DNA from: a virus
Virus record (IMG/VR): IMGVR_UViG_3300023115_000059
Location: 1-34,347 of that record
DNA: 34,347 nucleotides
Reading direction: 5' to 3' (one strand)
In this document: positions 5,761 to 12,236 of the stretch, one piece after another
Numbering within the stretch: the stretch's first letter is position 1
How the letters are laid out: the number at the start of each line of letters is the position of its first letter
Translations under genes and position numbers: made by a program
The notes under the pieces: model-generated
Told to the model about the DNA's origin: nothing
The model's input: the letters and a program-made list of their open reading frames with translations, nothing else
Database searches by the model: none

Positions 5761-6836
5761 GACTTACGTACCTTTGATGCTCTAACAGATCCGGGTAACG
5801 GCAGAAACGAAGTGACTACAGTTACAGATACTATTGTACGCCTTTGGGCTACTGTCACGCTAGAACCAGACGGTATGTAATTGTCATGTGTGCCATCAAA
5901 CACGTTAACTTGTGCTTCGTACGCTTCTTTTTCTTCTATTGAAGCGTTTGTAGATGGCTGTGCAATTGTAGTTGTACTGTTATTCGTCGTTGAAGTAACG
6001 GGAATTGTACTTGTTGTGCTTGTCGTGCTTGTCGTGCTTGACGTTGTACTCGTCGTCGTCGTCGTACTTGTGGAAGACGTTGTAGTGGGAGCCGATGTGG
6101 TAGTCGGGGCAACTGTTGTTGTAGGTGCAACGGTTAGTGGGACAGTTGTTGTGGGGACAGTGGTGCTTGTAGTGGATGTGGTGGGCGCAACCGTCGTGGT
6201 GGATGATGTAGTCGAACTCGATGTGGTAGTCGTTGGTGGCGTTGTTGTCGTTGTTGTCGTGGTTGTTGACGGAAGGACCACGGTAGTTGAAGTTGTGGTC
6301 GTAGTGGGTGGCAGGGTTGTTGATGTCGTAGATGTCGTCGTCGTTGTTGTTGATGTGGTGGTTGTCGTGGAAGTGCTTGTAGTTGTTGATGGTACACCAC
6401 CTAAAGTCATTTCAGTTAACAGTTCGTATTGGCCTCCATCGTACCCTAAACCATTTTGTTGTGGATAGTATCCTGCTCTTAGTCGATAGTCGCCAGCGTT
6501 AAGCGTAAGGTAAAGTTTTGCTGAAAAGCATTGTCCTTGACCATGATTGCTGTCATCATCTGATGCAATAAGTTCGCCTGTTGATTCAGGATTATCGTCG
6601 TACAACCAAAGATATGGGTCAACTGTCAAATTTTCACACGTTTGATTGCTGTTACCATAAATAACAACAAGAGTTTGATCTTCTTGTACTGTAAAGTACC
6701 AGTCTGATTCTTCAGTAACAGTTACAGAACCAGCAAAAGCAGGAGGGGCAAACCATGCCAACAAAAGCACAGTTACCCATCCCGCTACACTGCTACGGCG
6801 TAACCAAAGTTTTAACCGAGACCCATTGCCGCCCAT
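5757..6836 (-). CDS. Secreted protein: PPC-like domain plus Thr-rich stalk
   Basis: This 359-aa protein opens with a signal peptide (basic MGGNGSRLKLWLRR, hydrophobic WVTVLLLAWFAPPAFA, likely cut after AFA at residue 36). Residues 37-145 look like a bacterial pre-peptidase C-terminal (PPC) beta-sandwich: DWYFTVQEDQTLVV, DPYLWLYDDN, IASDDDS, LTLNAGDYRLRAGYY. About 150 residues of nearly pure Thr/Ser with Pro/Val/Ala follow, a mucin-like stalk, then an ordered end with a short hydrophobic run (TIVSVTVVTSFLPLPG) and a basic tail (VRASKVRKS) that could anchor it. It overlaps the endolysin by 25 bases. A cell-surface or cell-wall-binding protein made during infection is the best reading; a virion role is possible. 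Confidence 0.75.
   Translation of the reverse strand: MGGNGSRLKLWLRRSSVAGWVTVLLLAWFAPPAFAGSVTVTEESDWYFTVQEDQTLVVIYGNSNQTCENLTVDPYLWLYDDNPESTGELIASDDDSNHGQGQCFSAKLYLTLNAGDYRLRAGYYPQQNGLGYDGGQYELLTEMTLGGVPSTTTSTSTTTTTSTTTTTTSTTSTTLPPTTTTTSTTVVLPSTTTTTTTTTPPTTTTSSSTTSSTTTVAPTTSTTSTTVPTTTVPLTVAPTTTVAPTTTSAPTTTSSTSTTTTTSTTSSTTSTTSTTSTIPVTSTTNNSTTTIAQPSTNASIEEKEAYEAQVNVFDGTHDNYIPSGSSVTVAQRRTIVSVTVVTSFLPLPGSVRASKVRKS
5995..6390 (-). repeat. Low-complexity Thr/Ser-codon tract
   Basis: Roughly 400 bases are made of degenerate ACN/TCN codons (read as GTNGTN on the plus strand) that encode the mucin-like stalk. There is no single perfect unit, but short units such as repeated GTTGTCGT recur. Such tracts commonly vary in length by slippage or recombination. 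Confidence 0.75.
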
Positions 6837-7522
6837 GTTTTAGGACCAACAATCCCGTCTACATACAAATCGTGTTCCGCCTGCCATGCCTTAACCGAGG
6901 CTTCAGTTTTCGGACCATACTGTCCATCGACATATGCGCCAACGACCTGTTGAACACGCTTAACGTTTTCGCCACGTGAACCAACCTGCAACCAAATCTT
7001 TGTTGCCGCAGGTTTACGTGCAGTTTTCTTAGCAGTTTTAGCAGGAGCCTTACCGCCCTTACCTAACTCACGTTCAAACACTTTACGAATACGTGCCGCA
7101 TCATCAGCCGCATCATTATCTAACTCCCAATGAATCCAGTCTCCGCCCGGAGTACCAGAAAATGCACGGCGTTCATACACTTTCCATGTTCCACGGTCAC
7201 ATTTCCAGCCACGACCCCACGGTTCAGGATAGTAATCGAATACGGCTTCAACACCTAGTTCGTCGGCATGACGTACAAGAAACTCGCAAGCACGTTTAGC
7301 GTCATCATAGTTGCCGGTGCCACGGTACGGTGCGCCACGCCAAGAGTTGTCACCTGCCCGAGCAGTCGCATGAACACTGTAACTGGTTTTGCCACGCTTC
7401 TTGCGTACACCAAACGTACCGTTATTCCACAATCCAAAGTATTGTTCCAAACACTTTGTCATTGCTTCTGTGCCTTCACGTTTACCGTCAGCAATTTTGT
7501 CAAACCCCGTGTACGGTCGCAT
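6812..7522 (-). CDS. Endolysin: M15-like peptidase plus peptidoglycan-binding domain
   Basis: Starting at the ATG at 7522 (MRPYTGFDKI) the product is 236 aa. A further 14 residues would be added from 7564, but these overlap the holin-like gene. Residues 45-135 carry the zinc-peptidase signature S49-x-H51 ... A56-x-D58 (TSYSVHATARAGD) and DWIHWEL with H131 and E133, matching the SxHxxGxAxD and DWPHFEL motifs of M15 peptidases, except that the Gly is Ala. A Lys/Ala/Pro linker (155-174) leads to a PG_binding_1 domain (176-236: LQVGSRGENVKRVQQVV, DGQYGPKTEASVKAWQ, VDGIVGPKTWAAMG). It probably cuts peptide stems of host peptidoglycan. The peptidase class is inferred from motifs; a different hydrolase fold is not excluded. 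Confidence 0.82.
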   Translation of the reverse strand: MRPYTGFDKIADGKREGTEAMTKCLEQYFGLWNNGTFGVRKKRGKTSYSVHATARAGDNSWRGAPYRGTGNYDDAKRACEFLVRHADELGVEAVFDYYPEPWGRGWKCDRGTWKVYERRAFSGTPGGDWIHWELDNDAADDAARIRKVFERELGKGGKAPAKTAKKTARKPAATKIWLQVGSRGENVKRVQQVVGAYVDGQYGPKTEASVKAWQAEHDLYVDGIVGPKTWAAMGLG

Positions 7523-7526
7523 TACT

Positions 7527-7748
7527 TCACGCTTCCTCGAAAGCCTCTTCAATATCTTCTTCACTTAAATTCCCGTCTTTGTATGCTTGTGCAAGTTTTT
7601 GTACAACCGCTAGTACAGCGATTGAACCTGACATTGTAGCACTCTTCCAAACTTCAACTCCAATTGCGGAACCTACCGCTACGTTTGGGATTGCGCTTGC
7701 TACAAATACGCTAACAAGTCTAAGCGTCAGGGGTTTCAGTTGGTTCAT
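7527..7748 (-). CDS. Holin-like membrane protein, 73 aa
   Basis: The ATG at 7748 (MNQLKPLTLRLVSV) has a GGAG Shine-Dalgarno and is preferred over the upstream 7796 start. Two hydrophobic helices lie at about 10-30 and 37-52, followed by an acidic tail (NLSEEDIEEAFEEA). The size, topology and position just upstream of the endolysin (4 bases between stop and start) fit a holin. Its start overlaps the 47-aa gene by 29 bases. Confidence 0.72.
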   Translation of the reverse strand: MNQLKPLTLRLVSVFVASAIPNVAVGSAIGVEVWKSATMSGSIAVLAVVQKLAQAYKDGNLSEEDIEEAFEEA

Positions 7749-7863
7749 TGTTATTCTCCTGTTGTTGGTATTTGCGAAGTTGTACAGCCTGCACACAAAT
7801 CGTCAATTCTTTCGGGAACTGGCGTTCCATTTCTGTTACCAGTTCTTCAATGTTAATGTTCAT
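7720..7863 (-). CDS. 47-aa protein overlapping the holin-like gene
   Basis: A short frame starts at the ATG at 7863 behind a clear GGAG Shine-Dalgarno and stops at TAG 7722-7720. It reads MNINIEELVTEMERQFPKEL and then a helix ICVQAVQLRKYQQQE with a polar end. Small phage proteins with a similar ERxFPxEL...CVQ pattern are common next to structural or lysis genes and are usually uncharacterised. The 29-base overlap with the holin-like gene suggests coupled expression, and it could modulate the holin, but this is inference. Confidence 0.65.
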   Translation of the reverse strand: MNINIEELVTEMERQFPKELTICVQAVQLRKYQQQENNNEPTETPDA

Positions 7864-7893
7864 TGTGTCTTCTCCTAAAAAACTTAATAGGCG

Positions 7894-8118
7894 TTACAGA
7901 ACCGCTTCAACCATAGCAATTATATCAGCCACCGTCTGCACTTGCAGAAAAGAAACATCATCTAATTCAATACCAAACTCTTCCTCTAAAGCAACATCAA
8001 TTTCCATAATGTCTAACTCGTCAACATTCAAATCTGCGACAGTAGACTCAGCCGTTACCAACGACACATCTATTCCCGTTACGTCAGCCACGCACTTAAA
8101 GACTCTGTCGTTATACAT
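7894..8118 (-). CDS. Acyl carrier protein-like, lacking the phosphopantetheine serine
   Basis: The ATG at 8118 sits behind GGAG with perfect spacing, so it is preferred over 8139; the product is 74 aa. It follows the acyl carrier fold throughout: helix I (RVFKCVADVTGID), ESTVADLNVDELDIMEI, helix II VALEEEFGIEL, then QTVADIIAMVEAVL. The near-universal DSL site of attachment reads D33-E34-L35, with Glu (codon GAG) in place of Ser, so it cannot carry 4'-phosphopantetheine at that position. No acyltransferase or synthase gene is nearby. A non-enzymatic role as an acidic binding partner or host-ACP mimic is inferred. It overlaps the upstream gene by 8 bases. Confidence 0.82.
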   Translation of the reverse strand: MYNDRVFKCVADVTGIDVSLVTAESTVADLNVDELDIMEIDVALEEEFGIELDDVSFLQVQTVADIIAMVEAVL

Positions 8119-8473
8119 TAGTTTCTCCAGTAATTCCAAATAAGTGCGATGTCTTAGAAGACAGACCGCTAACTGCCTTAGTTAAATCTTTAACTAAACG
8201 AGTGTGATAATCATTTAGTGCTTCATCTTCGGCAATACGACTCTCTGCCCATTGTTGTAGCATGTCTATTGTCACGTTTTCAATTCCAAAAAAACTACTC
8301 GGTCTAGCCCATTTTAACGGAACTAACATTGCGTCCGATTTCGTGCGACCTGTTTCCGTATCAGTAACAGTGACAACGACATCTAATTCAGTCACAACAT
8401 TAACTAGACCATTCTTATCTGGCTTGCGATTGTACTTGGCATCAAGAACAGCGGTTGTTACTTCAATACTCAC
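8111..8473 (-). CDS. Hypothetical protein downstream of tail fibre, 120 aa
   Basis: GTG start at 8473 overlaps the tail-fibre TGA as GTGA, so it is coupled to the fibre. The N-terminal half is beta-rich (EVTTAVLDAKYN, NVVTELDVVVTVTDTETGR) and the C-terminal half is helical (IDMLQQWAESRIAEDEALND, TRLVKDLTKAVSGLSSK). Small proteins of this layout (a TDTETGR-type strand then helices) often follow phage tail fibres and may be fibre assembly or attachment factors. The family is not recognised with certainty. Confidence 0.7.
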   Translation of the reverse strand: MSIEVTTAVLDAKYNRKPDKNGLVNVVTELDVVVTVTDTETGRTKSDAMLVPLKWARPSSFFGIENVTIDMLQQWAESRIAEDEALNDYHTRLVKDLTKAVSGLSSKTSHLFGITGETNV

Positions 8474-10608
8474 GACAACGTAGCCTCCAAAGCGGCAAGT
8501 CTGGCTTCAACTTCTTGTAAAGCCTTAGTTAAAACCGCAGTCAATGCCAAGCCATCAATAGCACCATTCTCACCCTGATACGGAGAATCAGGTTTCAAAT
8601 TCATATCAGTAGCCTCGGGAATCACTTCACCAACTTCTTCAGCAATAAAGCCGATAGTCCCACGCTTCCAGTTCTGATACATAAAGCATGGTGATTCAGG
8701 GGTATTATTACAGTCACGACCACACAAATGAACCGCCTCTTCACCATCGTACTGATCTTCTCCAGCGGCAACTTTGATTGCGTTCAAGCGGTTTAGCGCT
8801 GACTGACGACGCTCAGTATCCATATCACGTACAAGCCTGTCTTGTTTTTTAAAGCGATAAGACACTGGTCGCAACTGCTTTATCAAATCAGTAGCAGTAG
8901 TGTCATATGTAACATTTACAGCAGAAGACAAAGGTTTTGCTACACCCCAAGATTCAATATCTTGTTTCATGCGGCGGGATGACTGATTGGAAATGTATGC
9001 GGCAACAGTTATATAACCACTATCGTTGTAGTTTCTGGCATACCAAATACCTGATGCTGGTCGCCACTGTCCAGTATGTGTATTACTAGCGTATGATTGA
9101 AAACCAATACCACTATTCTGAGAACTCTGACCTTGCAAGGATACTGAGTCCCAACCAGTACTTCCTGAATACTTGTACGCTCTCAATTGCCCACCGTTTG
9201 TGTACACATGCTTAGCGCTATACGAACGCACCCAACTGGTGTCTTGCATATACCAGCCACCGTTGTAAGACTGGCTGTACCAACCCGTTGCATTAAAAGT
9301 ACGAAACCAGCCTTGCTCTAGGTAAACGCCAGCGGTATCAAAGTAGCAGACGCGATTGTTCGTGTGAATACCAATCTGGACATTACCACCGCCAACCAAA
9401 TACAAAGGCTGACTAGTAGTCCACGAGCAGACAGTTGGCCGTGAGTAATACTCGCCCATTGAAATACCGTAGGACGTATATGACTCTGGAACGATTGCCA
9501 TTCGATACTTGTAGTCGGCGTAGATTTTGTGAACGCCGTATGACCCTCCGCTTCCGCCCGCTATCCTCAATGGAGAGCCAGAACCCAACGACGTCGTTCC
9601 TGCGATGTAAACACCACCTCTGAAATCAACCGTGTTGGAGTTATACGGATACGAGAACACGACCTCGTTTGACCCTCCGCTTCTGCGGAAAAATGAGATG
9701 CGGTCTGCGCTTTCACCTGTAGCGTAGGCGGGCGTGCCGTCGCCGTTGTAGAAGATGCCACCGCCGTACGAGTTTGATTGTCCAGCAAACACTGCGCCAG
9801 TTCCTTGACTGCTTCCCTGCGCTCTGATTTCTGCAAGCCCGGAGTCCGAGGAATGTTCGACCTCCAACATCGTGGATGTTCCTGTGATGTAAAGGTTGTT
9901 CACAAATCGACCGTCGCCGTTGACATCCAACTTGTACGACGGTGTGGTGTCACCAATACCGACATTGCCAGACGAATTAACAACTAACCGAGCCTGAGTG
10001 CCATCATGAAGTTCAATCGTGCCACCTGTGAGATAAGTAGTAAAGTTAGCGTTACCAAAACGACTAGGACCGCCATCGTTCCGTAGTGTCATTGTGTTTA
10101 TTCCACCGTCAGCAGAACGGGTTGAGCCGTTAACGAAGAACACCGCCTTTGGTCCTGTGTCATTATCTGCTCGAAGGAAATAGTTGTAGTCACCAGACCC
10201 ACCACTGTTCTCAATGTCGATAGCAGGTTGCGATAAAGCGGTGCCGCTCCGTGAGATGTTGACGTGTGTCATCCCAACTTGATTCATAATGTCGTCGTAT
10301 GTCAGTCCACTTGCACCGCTGAACGTTCCACCGTTGTTGTACTGAACTTGACCGTCACTACCGCCGGGAGACACCGTAATTGTTCCAGTTGCTACATCAA
10401 TCCATGACGTACCGTCATACAACTGTAATGTTGTGGTAGACTTATTGTAAGCAATCATGCCCGATGTCAACGACCGTGCAAGAGCACTATCCCTATCCGA
10501 AGCGTTATCAAAACGCATAACAGACTGACTCATCAAGTAAGCATTGGCATCAAAACCACGGACGGGTTCATTGTCCGCCCAATATTTTACACCTTCAACG
10601 ATTGCCAT
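8470..10608 (-). CDS. Tail fibre with C-terminal S74 intramolecular chaperone
   Basis: This 712-aa protein begins with a short attachment segment (KYWADNEPVRGFDANAY, LYDGTSWIDVATG), then a long Gly/Ser/Tyr-rich beta region with repeats such as SGNVGIGDTTPSYKLDVNG, typical of trimeric fibres. The last 170 residues are a peptidase_S74 domain: S543 and K548 in QSSRRMKQDI form the self-cleavage dyad, followed by LRPVSYRFKK, GTIGFIAEEVGEVIP and a C-terminal coiled coil (LTKALQEVEARLAALEATL). Cleavage before S543 is expected after folding. The chaperone contains an insert with three cysteines (HLCGRDCNNTPESPC). AAGGAA lies 5 bases before the ATG. It is the most probable receptor-binding protein. 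Confidence 0.9.
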   Translation of the reverse strand: MAIVEGVKYWADNEPVRGFDANAYLMSQSVMRFDNASDRDSALARSLTSGMIAYNKSTTTLQLYDGTSWIDVATGTITVSPGGSDGQVQYNNGGTFSGASGLTYDDIMNQVGMTHVNISRSGTALSQPAIDIENSGGSGDYNYFLRADNDTGPKAVFFVNGSTRSADGGINTMTLRNDGGPSRFGNANFTTYLTGGTIELHDGTQARLVVNSSGNVGIGDTTPSYKLDVNGDGRFVNNLYITGTSTMLEVEHSSDSGLAEIRAQGSSQGTGAVFAGQSNSYGGGIFYNGDGTPAYATGESADRISFFRRSGGSNEVVFSYPYNSNTVDFRGGVYIAGTTSLGSGSPLRIAGGSGGSYGVHKIYADYKYRMAIVPESYTSYGISMGEYYSRPTVCSWTTSQPLYLVGGGNVQIGIHTNNRVCYFDTAGVYLEQGWFRTFNATGWYSQSYNGGWYMQDTSWVRSYSAKHVYTNGGQLRAYKYSGSTGWDSVSLQGQSSQNSGIGFQSYASNTHTGQWRPASGIWYARNYNDSGYITVAAYISNQSSRRMKQDIESWGVAKPLSSAVNVTYDTTATDLIKQLRPVSYRFKKQDRLVRDMDTERRQSALNRLNAIKVAAGEDQYDGEEAVHLCGRDCNNTPESPCFMYQNWKRGTIGFIAEEVGEVIPEATDMNLKPDSPYQGENGAIDGLALTAVLTKALQEVEARLAALEATLS

Positions 10609-10613
10609 TACTT

Positions 10614-10624
10614 TTCCTTAGGAG
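10614..10624. promoter_or_regulatory. Back-to-back Shine-Dalgarno sites, near-palindrome
   Basis: Only 21 bases separate the divergent tail-fibre and lysozyme start codons. TCCTTAGGA at 10615-10623 contributes AAGGAA to the minus gene (10619-10614) and AGGAG to the plus gene (10620-10624), each exactly 5 bases from its ATG. No promoter can fit between, so each promoter must lie inside the opposite gene. Confidence 0.7.
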
Positions 10625-10629
10625 AACAA

Positions 10630-11007
10630 ATGCGTATTCTGTCTACCATTCTACTACTAATACCATTCTTCAACGAACTACCACACGAAGAAACTTATCT
10701 TTGTCCACAGGCTGTACGTCTTGCCGCAAGTGTCGGATGGGTAAACGAAGACCTTGAAATAATTGACCAAATCATGTGGGCTGAAAGCCGATGCCATGTT
10801 GATGTTGTTTCTTCGACAGGCGATTACGGTTTGTTTCAATTAAACTGGTCAGCAAATAGTCGATGGTTGAGTAACGCCGGATATGACCGTGACAATTTGT
10901 TGGTGTCTTCAAATAATGCTCGGGCGGCTTTGATGCTGTCACATTATGCTGAAATACAATACGGTTGTAAGTTCCAGCCGTGGTACATGTCAGGCACATG
11001 GTGTTAA
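10630..11007 (+). CDS. Secreted lysozyme-like / SLT transglycosylase
   Basis: The 125-aa product has a short hydrophobic N-terminus (MRILSTILLLIPFF) suited to export, then a lysozyme-like domain. The catalytic Glu is E52 in IMWAESRC, followed by GDYGLFQLN (residues 64-72), the ES...GLxQIN pattern of SLT/goose-type transglycosylases and Rpf-like actinobacterial enzymes. C25, C55 and a C-terminal pair (GCK, WC) could form two disulfides. It is the only plus-strand gene in the late region. Its stop overlaps the stop of the convergent fibre gene in TTAA (11004-11007). It could act during entry, as a second lysin, or as a separately expressed moron gene. It is small for the family but has all the key motifs. 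Confidence 0.82.
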   Translation: MRILSTILLLIPFFNELPHEETYLCPQAVRLAASVGWVNEDLEIIDQIMWAESRCHVDVVSSTGDYGLFQLNWSANSRWLSNAGYDRDNLLVSSNNARAALMLSHYAEIQYGCKFQPWYMSGTWC

Positions 11008-12233
11008 GCCCAATCGCCCAAAAGTTGATACAAAGTTATTGTTCCGCCAGTGTAATTAATACTATTCCCACCACTATAATCACCATTTTCAACACGAAAC
11101 TGTATGGCGGCTGGGTTATCTCCAGAAGCAACTAAAGTAAAAACACCGGCAAGGTGAAAATTCGCAATTGTATTAGAACCCATAAGTGTTACATTACTAC
11201 CTCTCATAATGTAAGCACTTGAAGCCGCCACTGCGCTTGAGTTGTCTCCTGTTATTGTTGACCGAGTAACATGAACGGCATAAAGAGCATTAGTCCCTAT
11301 CCGCAATCTAGGATATCCAGCAGTATCTGTATCAACTAATGCGATACCATCCGGGTCACTTGTTTCAGTAAGAGTCGGATATTCTACGTATTCAGCATAC
11401 GTTACTGTTCCTCCTGAATAACTGTATGTTGCAACAGGAAACATTGATCTACGACCCAATGCGTAATCAGCAATTTGTTCTGTGTCAACAGCATCATTAT
11501 CAATCTTTGCGTTTGTCACAGCATTGGCCGATAAATGTACTGAGTCAATTGACCCATCAACATAATGTTCAGAATCAATTGACTCATCAGCAATCTTGTC
11601 GCCGTTCACAACGTCAGCCCCTAAATGTACTGTGTCAATTGACCCGTCAACATAATGATCAGAATCAATCGAATTGTCAGCAATCTTGTCGCCGTTCACA
11701 GCATCCGCATTAATTTTATCTGTCGTCACCGCATTGTCAGCAAGTTCAGTAGTGCCAACATCACCCGCCTGAAGGCTCGTGTCAATCCATTCCAACCCAT
11801 CTGTTTCAGCAGAGTTAGCACTCAACACATAACCATTAACGCCAACACTTTTAACAACCGCATTAGTACCATCATGGACAACAAGATCGCCCTTAGCCGA
11901 CTGCAAATTCACATAACTGTTTGCTTGATCAATAGTTGACGCATCCAAAACATGCTCAACAATTTCACCAAGATCATGATCAACTGCTGACGTGTTATCG
12001 TAACCACGTGTCTGAATATTAAACTGATTAGTTACACGACTGCTAACAAGAATCTTTTCTTCATCAGCCGTATTACGACCCAACACAACAACAAATGGAC
12101 CGCTTGCACCATCAGGAAATGTTGAGCCGTCAGTTACAGTAAAACTACTTGGAGTGCCAGAAATCGGCGCAGTAATTGCAGTTGCTTGCGCCCCGCCAGT
12201 AAAAGATTTACGTTCAAAAGATCCTGCCGCCAT
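11004..12233 (-). CDS. Fibre-like virion protein with 30-aa repeats
   Basis: The 409-aa product has three parts. Residues 20-95 form a beta module (FTVTDGSTFPDG, EEKILVSSRVTNQ, RGYDNTSAVDHDLGEIVEH) also seen in the capsid protein and adaptor. Residues about 100-240 are a stalk with tandem units (GDKIADNSIDSDHYVDGSID, then VHLGADVV) typical of phage fibres. The C-terminal 150 residues look like a C1q/TNF-type jelly-roll head ending IQFRVENGDYSG, INYTGGTITLYQLLGDWA. The ATG has GGAG upstream, 3 bases after the nozzle-like gene stop. It is a likely head or tail fibre; no enzymatic motif is seen. Confidence 0.8.
   Translation of the reverse strand: MAAGSFERKSFTGGAQATAITAPISGTPSSFTVTDGSTFPDGASGPFVVVLGRNTADEEKILVSSRVTNQFNIQTRGYDNTSAVDHDLGEIVEHVLDASTIDQANSYVNLQSAKGDLVVHDGTNAVVKSVGVNGYVLSANSAETDGLEWIDTSLQAGDVGTTELADNAVTTDKINADAVNGDKIADNSIDSDHYVDGSIDTVHLGADVVNGDKIADESIDSEHYVDGSIDSVHLSANAVTNAKIDNDAVDTEQIADYALGRRSMFPVATYSYSGGTVTYAEYVEYPTLTETSDPDGIALVDTDTAGYPRLRIGTNALYAVHVTRSTITGDNSSAVAASSAYIMRGSNVTLMGSNTIANFHLAGVFTLVASGDNPAAIQFRVENGDYSGGNSINYTGGTITLYQLLGDWA
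11533..11712 (-). repeat. Two 90-bp tandem repeats in fibre stalk
   Basis: Nearly identical 90-bp units start at 11533 and 11623 (each with AAATGTACTG-GTCAATTGACCC and ending near CAATCTTGTCGCCGTTCACA). They encode successive 30-residue stalk units. Partial, more diverged copies flank them on both sides. Confidence 0.8.
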
Positions 12234-12236
12234 TGT

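Noticed and set aside
5881-6468. A 195-aa plus-strand reading frame, very Val-rich
   Set aside because: It is the antisense image of the Thr/Ser tract (GTN complement of ACN). No ribosome site and no sensible composition.
7330-7878. A 182-aa plus-strand frame across the lysis genes
   Set aside because: It runs antisense over three minus-strand genes with clear Shine-Dalgarno sites and motifs; its composition is typical of a shadow frame.
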